Notes under the pieces: model-generated | Told to the model about the DNA's origin: nothing | The model's input: the letters and a program-made list of their open reading frames with translations, nothing else | Databases searched by the model: none | In this document: positions 55,224 to 64,000 of the stretch, one piece after another | Layout of the letters: the number at the start of each line of letters is the position of its first letter | Numbering within the stretch: the stretch's first letter is position 1 | Assembly (NCBI RefSeq): GCF_028009165.1 | Contig: NC_079244.1 | Coordinates: 3,410,001-3,474,000, forward strand | Direction of reading: 5' to 3' | Source: Akanthomyces muscarius | Lineage: Eukaryota > Ascomycota > Sordariomycetes > Hypocreales > Cordycipitaceae | DNA: 64,000 bases | Position numbers and translations under genes: made by a program

Positions 55224-56359
55224 TTACTGGTTAGGCCCGCCAATCAAAACCTTGATCACTTGGCCCTCCTTGACCTTTTTAAACGCTTCCTCCGCCTGGT
55301 CAAATTCCACAACCTCGGACACCAGCTTCTTGACATCCACCTTGCCGCTCGCCACCAGCTCAATCGCCAGCTCGTAGTCGCCAGGGCCGTATCGGAAGGA
55401 GCCCTTGGCCGTGACCTCCTTTAGGCACATGGCCATGATGGGGAACGTAATGTCGGCCTTGCCCATGCCGCCCTGGACATAGGTGCCGCCCACGCGCACC
55501 GTGTGGATGCTCGTCTGGATGGACGGCTCCGCGCCGCTGGCGTCAATCACGACGTCGGCGCCCTCGCCGAGATCAGCCGCCTTTTTGAGCGCCGCGGCGT
55601 TGTCCTCGGCCGAAACCTTTTGCGACGTGTACGTGTGCGTGGAGCAAAACGTCTTGGCGAGGTCGAGCTTGGACTGGACAATGTCGACGCTGACCACCTT
55701 GGTCGCGCCGTAGGCCCGGGCGACGGCGGCGCAGAGCAGGCCGACGGGGCCGGCGCCCATGACGACGACCGAGTTGCCGGGCTTGACGTCCCCCTGCTTG
55801 ACAATGTGCACGGCGACGGCGAGCGGCTCAATCATGGCGCCCTCCTGGAGGGACACCTGCTCGGGCAGCTTGTAGCAAAAGTCCGAGGGCGACGCCCACA
55901 GGCCCGTGAGGGTGCCGTGGTGCGGCGGCGTCGCGGCAAAGATCATGTCCGGGCAGAGGTTGTACTTGCCCGCGCGGCAGTGCCGGCAGCGGCGGCAGCC
56001 GTAGCCCGGCTCGATGGCGACCCGGTCGCCGGGCTGGAGGTCCTTGACGGCACTGCCGACCTCGACGACGGTGCCGGATGACTCGTGTCCGAGCACCATG
56101 GGCTCCTTGACGACAAAGTGGCCGATTGCGCCGTGCACGTAGTAGTGCACGTCGCTGCCGCAGATGCCAGTGTAGTTGACGGCGACGAGCACATTGTGAG
56201 GGTCCTCGATGGTGGGCTTGGGTCGCTCATCAAAGGCTACGTCAAATGGCTTGTTGAGGATGAAGGATTTGTTCTACCTTATTGTTAGTAATTCCGGCAC
56301 AGTTTGGCACAGTTGATACTCACACTGAGCTTCTCCTTGTTCAGGGTTTGGGTCGCCAT
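55224..56359 (-). CDS. xdh1: Xylitol dehydrogenase (D-xylulose reductase)
   Basis: Two exons, 56359-56324 and 56273-55224, with a 50 nt intron, encode 361 aa. This is a zinc-dependent medium-chain dehydrogenase: catalytic zinc ligands Cys50 (TGICGSD) and His75-Glu76 (GHESSG); structural zinc cysteines 105, 108, 111 and 119; Rossmann motif GAGPVG at 185-190 and an acidic VSVD that favours NAD+. Sequence stretches such as [21 protein letters not shown] and [19 protein letters not shown] read like Hypocreales Xdh1. The enzyme oxidises xylitol to D-xylulose in the pentose catabolic pathway and belongs to the cytosol. Exon 1 encodes just 12 residues. Regulation by the xylanase regulator Xyr1/XlnR and by CreA is typical of the gene; I did not confirm sites. 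Confidence 0.95.
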
Positions 56360-57084
56360 CGTGATGGAGAGGAGATTATATCTCAGAAGCAGAAGTCGTG
56401 AAGTTGGTGTGACGTATGGTAGTGACAGACTGGGATATCCGTTCACCGGCGGGTTAACTCGAATGATGTTTGAGTATCGATATGAAGCTGGAAAATTCTG
56501 CTCCTTGCGCTCACAGAGCTGTTTTGTGATATTGAGCTGCGACATCGCCACAGTGGGCGTCATGGTGGTTTCCATTGCCCCGCATTACTACTAGCATTCT
56601 GCGGAGCTGTTGATGCGCACCAATCGCATCGTGTGAAACTGGGCTGCAGAGCCCGTCCAATCGCGGACATCTCCATTGCAGATGTGCAGATGAGGGTATC
56701 GACATGCTTGAGCGGAGCTTCCAGGCTTGGCCGCTCCGATGTACAAGGCTGACGCGAGCGGCATTGTCCCCGGCGGGGAAGCGCGGCGCTCGATAACGAA
56801 ATGATGCTCCCGACCAGGGAAGGGGTAGAAGGCTTGCCTAGGTAGTTGCGAGTAATTCAGAAACTATAAAAGGAGAGCCATAGTTTCAAGTAGTCGGATT
56901 AAATATAGGTTGGCGAATAGCAGCCTTGACATCGGCCAGTCGGCCTCTACGGCCTGTACCCCGCGGTGCCAACCTCGGCTAGTGCCATCGTATAAGCGTA
57001 GCCGTGACTTACACGACAGCTGTTCATCTATCTCTATTACATGAAAACTACATACTCAGAATAAGTCGATATTATACCGCCACC
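56360..57084. other. Divergent promoter region, xdh1 and crotonase
   Basis: About 725 bases between two divergent metabolic genes. It contains TATAAAAGG at 56865-56873, CCAAT at about 56618 and GC-rich words near 56770-56800. No coding frame was recognised. Confidence 0.55.
56865..56873 (+). promoter_or_regulatory. TATA box-like element upstream of the crotonase gene
   Basis: TATAAAAGG lies about 210 nt before the crotonase start, a plausible distance for a promoter with a leader of 150-180 nt. It is a close consensus match; use in vivo is not shown. Confidence 0.5.
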
Positions 57085-57972
57085 ATGTCCGACTCCGAAT
57101 TCCAGTCAATTCTCTACGAAACATCCGCCGATGGCAAAGTTGCGTACATCACGCTGAACCGGCCGGAGCGCCTCAATGCCATTGACCCCCATATGCCACT
57201 CGAGATCCGCGCCGCCGTGCGCCAGGCCAACTTCGACCCCAAGGTGCACTGCATCGTGCTCCGCGGCAGCGGCGCCGGCTTCTGCGGCGGCTACGACCTA
57301 GTCATCTCGGCGCAGGCCGCCCAGCGCGGCGAGACCGAGGGCAGCCAGGACCTCTCGGACGGCTACGACCCGTTCCGCGACTACGCCATGATGCGCGAGT
57401 GCACCGACTGCTACGCGGCGCTCTTCCACAGCCACAAGCCGACGGTCGCGCAGGTGCACGGCGCGGCGGCGGCCGGCGGCTCCGACATTGCGCTGAGCTG
57501 CGACCTGGTGGTCATGGCCGACGACGCGCGCATCGGCTACCCGCCCGCGCGCGTCTGGGGCTGCCCGACGACGGCCATGTGGGCGCACCGCGTGGGCATG
57601 GAAAAGGCGAAGCGGATGCTGCTCACCGGCGACTTGGTGGACGGCAAGGAGGCGGCGGCCATGGGCCTGGTGCTCAAGTCGGTGCCCCGGGGGGAGCTCG
57701 AGGACGCGGTGCGGCTGCTGACGGACCGCATCAAGGAGGTGCCGGTCAACCAGCTGTGGATGCAGAAGCAGATGATTAACAGCACGTTTGAGGCGCAGGT
57801 GGCGGCGAGCCAGCGACTGGCGACGGTGTTTGACGGCATAACGAGGAACTCGCCAGAGGGGGTGGCGTTTCAGGGCCTGGCGGCGGAGAAGGGTTTCAAG
57901 GCGGCTGTGGCGGCGAGGGATGAGCCCGGAAGGACGCCGGCGTACAGAAAGGTGTGGAAGAGTTCTTTGTAA
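57085..57972 (+). CDS. Enoyl-CoA hydratase/isomerase family protein (crotonase)
   Basis: One exon, 295 aa from the ATG at 57085, in a perfect GCCACCATGTCC context; the longer frame to 57004 is upstream leader. Crotonase features: YITLNRPERLNAID at the start, GAGFCGGYDL and HGAAAAGGSDIAL for the two oxyanion-hole strands, then the conserved PPARVWGCPTTAMW loop. The last block, YPPARVWG-TTAMWxxRxGxxxAKRMLLTGD, reads more like bacterial crotonases than the Ech1-type enzyme above. The exact reaction (hydratase, isomerase, hydrolase) cannot be told. C-terminus SSL is not a canonical PTS1, so the location is probably cytosolic or mitochondrial. Third positions are extremely G/C-rich. It is divergent from xdh1. 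Confidence 0.88.
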   Translation: MSDSEFQSILYETSADGKVAYITLNRPERLNAIDPHMPLEIRAAVRQANFDPKVHCIVLRGSGAGFCGGYDLVISAQAAQRGETEGSQDLSDGYDPFRDYAMMRECTDCYAALFHSHKPTVAQVHGAAAAGGSDIALSCDLVVMADDARIGYPPARVWGCPTTAMWAHRVGMEKAKRMLLTGDLVDGKEAAAMGLVLKSVPRGELEDAVRLLTDRIKEVPVNQLWMQKQMINSTFEAQVAASQRLATVFDGITRNSPEGVAFQGLAAEKGFKAAVAARDEPGRTPAYRKVWKSSL

Positions 57973-58208
57973 TAGAATGTCACAGTCGCGGCATGCTACC
58001 AGGCTTACACCTGGAAGAGTAGTGTCGAGTTGCTTTTTCTGTATTAACAATACTATTGGAAAGAGAAATCAAGTCCATGGCTAATCCCGTGTATCCCAAA
58101 TTATCGACATCGTTGTGTCGCGCTACAAGAAAAAGAAGGTACATCAATTCGTCAGGGGGTGTTTCCATCCCACACCATCATCTAGTAGGATGAGAGGAGC
58201 GCATGCGC

Positions 58209-58513
58209 TTATTTCATAAAGTGCGCCTGCTGAGCAGAGGCAGAGGAGTGTCTGCGGTGCGTGCTGTCCTCGGGGTACTCGTGCGTAATCTCGGGAGGGC
58301 CAAGGTGCTCGCGCATTTGGCTGGGAGCGCAAGTGCTGGCATCAGGCTCGTGGCTAGGGAAAATATTAGCTGCTTTGGGCATTGCATCATGGGAACTTGT
58401 TGCGGAGCTTACGCAGGATCAGGAGACTTGCTACAGCGGCGCTGTTGCGTCTCGACATTTTGTGTAGGAGCAGTAGAAAGCTTCGAGGTGTCAAGGGTCT
58501 GGTTGGAAGACAT
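58209..58513 (-). CDS. Small spliced hydrophilic protein with stress-type promoter, unknown function
   Basis: Two exons, 58513-58413 and 58353-58209, with a 59 nt GT-AG intron (GTAAGC...CTAATATTTTCCCTAG, a textbook fungal 3' end), encode 81 aa: MSSNQTLDTSKLS, PTQNVETQQRRCSKSPDPA|HEPDASTCAP, then MREHLGPPEITHEYPEDSTHRRHSS and a C-terminal AQQAHFMK. The exon-exon join is in frame (GC|C). It is hydrophilic and Ser/Pro/His-rich, with no signal peptide or membrane segment, and I know no family. Upstream on the same strand lie a TATATAAAG box at 58686-58678 and a GAAACTTC heat-shock-like palindrome at 58720-58713, plus two 27-bp repeats in the leader. These promoter features argue for an inducible, well-expressed gene. 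It could be a small stress- or conidiation-related protein. Confidence 0.68.
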
Positions 58514-58579
58514 CTTTCTTGTTGTAAGTTTGAGTAGTTGTGTGGTGGTTGAGTTGTATAATGGTGCTGTGTGTTGTTG

Positions 58580-58633
58580 GTGTCTTGAGACTCTTGTTGT
58601 GAGTTGGTGTCTTGAGACTCTTGTTGTGAGTTG
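58580..58633. repeat. 27-bp tandem repeat (two copies) in the leader of the small gene
   Basis: Two perfect 27-nt copies at 58580-58606 and 58607-58633 begin GTGTCTTGAGACTC, followed by a partial third copy (GTGTCTC). On the transcribed strand they form a CAACTCACAACAAGAGTCTC-type A/C-rich leader, low in secondary structure. Seen directly; function not known. Confidence 0.9.
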
Positions 58634-58677
58634 GTGTCTCGAAAGAAGATGTCATGTCCTAAGGGGAACATCACAGT

Positions 58678-58686
58678 CTTTATATA
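58678..58686 (-). promoter_or_regulatory. TATA box of the small gene at 58.2-58.5 kb
   Basis: The minus strand reads TATATAAAG about 165 nt before the ATG at 58513. Together with the HSE-like palindrome 27 nt upstream this is a compact, consensus core promoter. Confidence 0.6.
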
Positions 58687-58712
58687 CATTCGATCACTGG
58701 AAACTGGCCGAA

Positions 58713-58720
58713 GAAACTTC
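58713..58720. promoter_or_regulatory. Heat-shock-element-like palindrome (GAAacTTC)
   Basis: GAAACTTC is an inverted GAA/TTC pair, within a longer GAAGAAACTTCC context, about 30 nt upstream of the TATA box. Hsf1 sites are nGAAnnTTCn arrays, so this has two good units and one weaker unit. Inference only. Confidence 0.45.
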
Positions 58721-60026
58721 CTTGCCAAGAGCAATGCCCTTTAATATCTTCCAAAGCCACTATTGGCTACGCAACCGTTACCACACTTCTATCGTCATTG
58801 TGTGGAGAAGCGCGCCAAGAGTCGCAAGACAGGTTTCCAGTCGCCCAACTGCCGTCCAATCTCGCAAGATTTGGTTCTTACTCGGAGACGGAGAACTGGG
58901 TCCGGATCTTGGCGTGGTGGCGGCGAAAGAAGTTTAAATTATTTAGGCGAGCGCTTGATAAGGCTGGCAATGACGCAGACCAAGCAACAACCCAGTTCGA
59001 ACTTGAGTCAAGTATCGATATCCAGAGCCTTGAAAAAATAACGCTGCCCACAGGTTTCAACTTTGGTTCATCCTCGACACAGAATTTTATCTGCTGTTGG
59101 TGTCGTCGTTTCGGTGGTGCGTTTCTCCTCTCAACTGGAGAACGTGGGGAAGAAATGACGTTGACCGTGTAGCATGACTAGAGAATGCTACAGAGCACAG
59201 CCGAGAGTGTAAAGTATTGATCGTTTGGGCAGACTACTGAGTACGTATAAAAGATATGTTCTCCAATATTCCTTCATCTTCTCCTGGTAAAGGCAGGGCG
59301 GCAAACTCTAGATGCACTGCCTGCATCGAGGTCTTGGCACTGTGGCAGTGCGCGATGTTGCGTCGACGCAACAAACAGATCCAGTAGATGGCGAGATCGA
59401 TGCGCCAGACCGTAATTATGCAATAAAGCTCATTTCGAATATCAATATCACTTTGGAATTTCCCGATGGCTTTAGATGTCGGCTGCCGTTGCAAGCACGT
59501 GCTAGTTTAACGAGCATGTGAATGCTGGGTGAGAGTTGGCTGCGTTTGCTCAGCCGCCTACATGTGTGCAAAAATGCCAGCCTAACAACTGCACCTGCAC
59601 AAGCTTCGTCTTTGCCAAACACCATCATCCACAGCCATTCACCATCTCGCCACCCTCCATTGCGCATCCTGGCATCCTTTCTTAAGTTCTACGCAGCCAC
59701 AGCCTCAAACGACCTCCGATCGCGTGCCTGGGTCGGCGCTCTGAAGCTCCACCACCTCTCACGGGTAGCAGCAATCGCGGGTCTTGTTTGCATCATCTCG
59801 TCTCCGCCCGTTCCGCCCAGATCAGAGCCAGTCGCAGCGCTGGGGAAAAAAAAAAAGAGCTGCACGATCCGCCCCCTAGCTCTGCCATCTGTTCCTGAGT
59901 GTGCAATCGCTCGCCATTAGTCTTTTTCTGCAACGCCCCCCAATTCGCCGTGGACCCCATACAACTCCGCGCGCCAGTGCCGCCGAACGCCCGAGCTTCC
60001 CTCCGCATCGGCCCAAGAACCACCTC
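58721..60026. other. Intergenic region, about 1.3 kb, uncertain short frames
   Basis: Plus-strand frames at 58734-58937 and 58798-59172 overlap. The second reads ENWVRILAWWRRKKFKLFRR and looks mildly coding, but starts at a TTG and joins to no clear exon; it may be a decayed gene. Further right (59590-60026) is C-rich leader sequence of the MoaB-like gene, with a poly-A run at 59847-59856. No supported gene. Confidence 0.4.
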
Positions 60027-61432
60027 ATGATTTCGCGCATATCCCAGCTGGCCAGGCACCTTGCAGCAGCTCCGAACTGTATCGCTTCCGTCCCGATTCT
60101 GTCTTCCCGCGCGCGCCCTCATCTTGGCGGTATTGCAGCCATGGCTTCTGCCGCGGAACGCCAGCGCCGCACGATTCAGACGGCCGCGTGCCTCATCATT
60201 GGCGATGAGGTGCTTGGTGGAAAGGTGCGATTGACTGCTTGGCATTGCGTCTTTATGACATTGAACATTGAGCTGACTTTGAGTGTTGCAGACTGTAGAT
60301 GTATGTTTCTAGAGCCGGTGCATATATCCCTCGCTTATACCTTGATAGACAAACTCGGCGTATCTAGCCAAATGGTGCTTTCAACTCGGACTTGTATGTT
60401 GCGACAAAATACGACAAGTTCTTTTTCGGCGAATAAATGTCTAATCTTTCCCAGCGACTGAAAAAGATTGAAGTGGTCGAGGACGACGAGGCTGACATCA
60501 TCGATGCTGTCCGCCGTCTCAGCACCAACTATGACTTTGTTGTCACCAGGCAAGTTTCCCAAAAAATGCATCGCATTGAAAAATGTTTCTAACAGGAGAA
60601 TAGTGGCGGTATCGGGCCTACGTAAGTTGGTGCCATTCACTACAGCGTCATCGCCAGTTCTAACCTGACCAGCCACGATGACATCACCTATCAGTCCATT
60701 GCCAAGGCCTTTGATCTGCCCCTCAAGCTTCACGACGAAGCGTTTGACAAGATGAAGCGACTTTCCAAGCCACACCCTTCGCAGCCCAATTTCAACTGGG
60801 AGCAAGACTCGCCGGATCTGCGCGCCAAGCTGCGCATGGTGTACCTCCCTACGGACGAGTCCCGGCCCTTGAAGGAACAGTTTCTCTTCACTAGCGAGGA
60901 GCTGTGGGTGCCAGTCTCTGTGGTCAACGGCAATGTCCACATTCTGCCGGGGATTCCCCGCCTGTGTAAGTCACTATTCAGGTACAAACACACCGAGGCA
61001 AGGCACATGCTAACAATGGACACGTGTGCACAGTTACGGCATTGCTAGACGGCATCAAGCCTCACATCATCTCCCGACTCGTCGATCCCGAAGGCAAGGG
61101 GAGCTACAGAGTCATTATCCAGACGCCCTATGCCGAAAGCAAGGTCGCCGGCTACCTGACCGACCTCGCAGCCCGCGTTGAGCCCAAGGGCATCAAGGTC
61201 GGCAGCTATCCTCACTGGGACAGAAAGTACAATACCGTGACCCTGGTCGGAAAGTAAGTGCTGCCCGCCCGTGCCTGATCGACAGATTTGAAAAAGTTTG
61301 GACTGACACGCAGCTAGGGACGAGGCATTTCTGGAAAGTCTGGTGGACGAGGTGGTCAAAAACGTCGAAGGAAAGCGGGTGTTTAAGCCCGAGGACATTG
61401 AAGGCGGACCGCTCCGGGAGAGCAAGGCATAG
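60027..61432 (+). CDS. MoaB/CinA-fold molybdopterin-binding-domain protein with seven introns and microexons
   Basis: Eight exons are predicted: 60027-60224, 60292-60300, 60349-60393, 60455-60549, 60604-60621, 60673-60965, 61034-61253 and 61318-61432, giving 330 aa. The MoaB/Mog-like fold is plain: TAACLIIGDEVLGGKTVDTN, then KIEVVEDDEADIIDAV and FVVTSGGIGPTHDD, the signature of this domain (also in CinA and the N-terminal half of human FLAD1). The domain continues to about residue 210, with a C-terminal alpha/beta part. Exon 2 is only 9 nt (Thr-Val-Asp) and exon 5 only 18 nt, both inside conserved motifs, so they are supported by homology. Intron 4 begins GCAAGT (GC-AG). The first 38 residues are basic with no acidic residues, a likely mitochondrial presequence; a second start at 60141 would give a cytosolic form. 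FAD-related pyrophosphatase activity is possible. Confidence 0.88.
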
Positions 61433-64000
61433 AAAGCCAGCGCTCCGATCCGATTCAGATAACGGCCCAAATAGCCTAATAAGAAGAGAACTGAAATTAT
61501 GGACACCTTTTCGGATATTCCATCCCTTTTACGGGTTGAAAAGTGTAAATCTGCCGCACCTGCAGACATGCAGTGCCGGCGCTGGCGTGATGAATGTGAC
61601 AAGGCTTGCATATTTACTATATCGCGCGGCGCACCAGCGTGCCATTGGCTGGGCATCCTGCTCCGGGCCTCGTTTGTATTCTGATGCATCTCCGGCGTAT
61701 TTGTCCGGGCGGCACGCACTGCGACCCTGCGACCCTTTGTCATATTCGGGCCGCGAGCCACGCCCACTGTACTCAGTAGAACGGGCGAGGTAGTCCGCAC
61801 ATTCCTGGGGTTCACTGTCTACGTTGGCAGATCGTCCGCGCATCTCCATGCAAGCAAGCTTCATCTACACATTACCTCGGGTCGGCTCGTCGTTTGGCCC
61901 TCACGCGCCCGCCCCATGTGCTTCTGCCTGTTCCTGACAACAGGGCAGGCACGGATGCGTGCAAGATGCAACGCCTGATATACGGCTCAGGCAGACCTGC
62001 AGCGTGGTGTTGTCTCTCTTCTGACAAGTTTCGTCCCAAGACTTGGAAACGGCAGGTCTCGTCGAGAAGGGCCGATCGAGTGGAAATTCGTTCCCGAGTT
62101 GGCGTTTTGGGGAACAAGACGAGTGCTGAGGGTGTGTGGTGGTGTGTATGACGGAGACGCTGCAGAAGCGGCTGGTGAGCCATGGCCGATCACCGATTGA
62201 GCCATGCAGGAATTGATTTCAAGTTTTTCTTTTCTTTTGGTTTGTCTGAAGGACGGTTCACATGGGGCTCGCGGGACAATTTCGTCCTGGGGTTGCGCGC
62301 CGACTAATCCGGATGGCTATTGCAAAGTCATCGGCGCCATGTAAAGGCTCCCAGACAAGTTCTTCTGGCACCCAATTCATTACTGCTGAGCCTACGGATA
62401 CATCGGGTGCTCATTTACAGCTCGCTACTCTGCCTGCAGTCGAACGGATCTGAAATATCGTCCGTTCCTGGCTTGCTCGCTGGTCCTTGGCACACTCCGT
62501 TGGGCGAAATTACTAGGTAGGATTCCCAAAGCGCGTGCGCCGGTCACACCCTCCGGCCCCAAGCCAACGAAGGCAGAGCTGCAATCGCGCGCAAACAAGG
62601 TGAACAGTGCACGAACATGACTGGCAACTGGGATAAATAGGAGCTAACTGGCCCAGCCAGCCACGAGCGGTCCAGGGTGCCGGGGTCTGTGAGTTAATCC
62701 TGGCAGCCTGACCCGCACCGACGAAATTCTAGAATACTTTCCACACCGGCGAGGACGCTTCTTCTGGCAATCTGGGTGCTGTGTTGCATCAAATTTCCGG
62801 GCTCAGGAGCGAGGCCGAGGGCCACCGATCGTCCCATTGGACCAGGGGGAAGCGCCAAACCCCTGGCTGGCGTTGGCCAGTGCAGAGGGCAAGGAGAGGA
62901 GCCAGGGGAAAAAGGCCGGGGGGGAAAAGGCAACGGGCGATGTAGTAGTTTGTGAACTGTATTTGTTTTCGTGGACAGCATTCCTTCCATTGCCTTTGGG
63001 TCAGTGAGAAGAGGAACAGAGCCGGAGGACAATGTGGGTTTTGTTACCAGAGCGCAAATCGACTTTTAGCAAAAAAGCACTACGGTTTGCTCGGCAAGGG
63101 CTGAACTGAATCGCTGCCCGAGATCGTGCAGCGGGCGGGTTTTGCCTGGACCTTTATTTTTCTTGGTCTGCTGCATTGTCATGCACGGGCTGAGCGGGAA
63201 GCCCACACTATTGAGATGGCATGCAGCTGCAGGCCGCTCTGGCTGCAGAAATACATGATGGGTTTATCCTTGTAGTGTGGGCTGTGGTGAAGATGTCAAC
63301 AAGCTTGCCAGGATGTAGTAAAGCAATAAATATATGCGTATGATTAATCAGTAGGATGGCTCAATTAGACTGATACGAGGCTTTGTCAGTGAAGAAGCCT
63401 GTTTATCCAATGCTTTGGTGGTGATGAAACGGGAAAAGGGCATGCACGAATACAGTACGAGTAGGATATTCGACAAGGCCCCGGGTGTATTGAGCGCACC
63501 ATGATTTGGTTCAAGATCAGTCATCTCGGCCGACCGATTGTGCTTCACAGACTGCCACTAACACTGCTGAGTGGTTCGAATGATGCGATGAGGGCCCGCA
63601 TGTGACGGGCGCGCCGTGAGTGCATCGCGGCCGATGCGTACAAAAGGGCCCTACCAGTAGACGGAATTTGACTGCTTTGCGGATACTTACTTACGAGCTA
63701 GAATGCAACCACTTTGCACTCTTCTCTACCGCCCCAGTAAAAGTCGCCATCAGTGCCCATCACCTCAAGGCAACGGTTGCCCGATGGCCTGTTTTGTGGT
63801 GTTTCCTCGTCACCCAACTGTGGGGGTGGTTGAAGAGATGCGTACTGCTAAGATTGGATGGCGACGGTAAATGGCGTTCCTGGGAGAAAAGCTATGGGCC
63901 GCAGTTGACCTGTGTGGCACATGGGGAACCAGGACCCTGGCTCGAGATAAGGGGAACGGAAAACTAGTTGCTGAGTACTGGTAGGCGCAGGAAGAATGAC
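61433..64000. other. Intergenic region to the right edge, about 2.6 kb, no supported gene
   Basis: Frames here are short, lack recognisable domains and do not join into exons. The stretch includes GC-rich segments (62800-62930) with G-runs, an AT-rich segment around 63310-63350 and an imperfect GCAGCTGCAG / CTGGCTGCAG palindrome near 63224-63248. It may hold regulatory sequence of a gene outside the window. Confidence 0.5.

Noticed and set aside
58203..58937. 244-codon plus-strand frame over the small gene
   Set aside because: It includes the tandem repeat and the promoter elements, has no domain, and the minus strand has a splice-supported gene with TATA and HSE-like sites.
58798..59172. 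124-codon frame reading ENWVRILAWWRRKKFKLFRR
   Set aside because: Starts at a TTG, no upstream exon joined in frame, and no family recognised; kept only as a possible decayed gene in the intergenic note.

Overview
This window looks like nuclear chromosomal DNA from a filamentous ascomycete, probably a Sordariomycete of the order Hypocreales. The basis is compact genes with 50-80 nt GT-AG introns (often with CTAAC/CTGAC-like branch sites), G/C-rich third codon positions, and proteins whose closest remembered relatives are Hypocreales/Sordariomycete ones (for example a xylitol dehydrogenase that reads like Trichoderma xdh1). The order is inferred from memory of families and was not checked by a search. 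I saw no rRNA, tRNA, CRISPR array, intact transposon or secondary-metabolite cluster.

Layout. 1-6557: a very large BEACH-domain gene on the minus strand, cut by the left edge. 9.6-14.7 kb: vacuolar subtilisin (PepC/Prb1 type) and a long disordered Ser-rich protein. 15.0-20.2 kb: a PAF-acetylhydrolase-like membrane hydrolase and a single-pass membrane protein with PPxY motifs. 23.2-35.9 kb is a dense housekeeping block: TFIIH subunit Tfb5, a peroxisomal dienoyl-CoA isomerase, an ERD2-like seven-TM protein, a probable pseudokinase, the kinetochore protein Ame1/CENP-U, NudC, TFIIH/CAK subunit Tfb3 and an AP180-type clathrin adaptor. 37.1-46.0 kb: mitochondrial aspartyl-tRNA synthetase, a 2EXR-domain protein, the ribosome-biogenesis factor Utp11 and a tail-anchored protein of the so-called acetylserotonin-methyltransferase-like family. 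47.9-64 kb: a Zn2Cys6 regulator, Cmc1, a MARVEL protein, a small Cys-rich protein, xylitol dehydrogenase divergent from a crotonase, a small intron-containing gene behind a heat-shock-element-like promoter, and a MoaB/CinA-fold protein with seven introns.

The genes do not form one pathway. There are loose themes: two TFIIH subunits about 9 kb apart, mitochondrial functions (AspRS, Cmc1, perhaps the MoaB-like protein), peroxisomal or carbon metabolism (Ech1-like, Xdh, crotonase) and membrane trafficking (BEACH, ERD2-like, AP180). The most unusual features are at gene-structure level: coding first exons of 10-19 nt in four genes between 23 and 32 kb, two GC-AG introns, and a 9-nt plus an 18-nt internal exon in one gene. 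Splice models were made by hand from frame continuity and family similarity, so exon borders are predictions. I found no convincing evidence for a wholly new biological system. The best leads are the degenerate kinase, the PPxY membrane protein, the small gene at 58.2-58.5 kb and the unresolved candidate gene at 36.5-36.9 kb.
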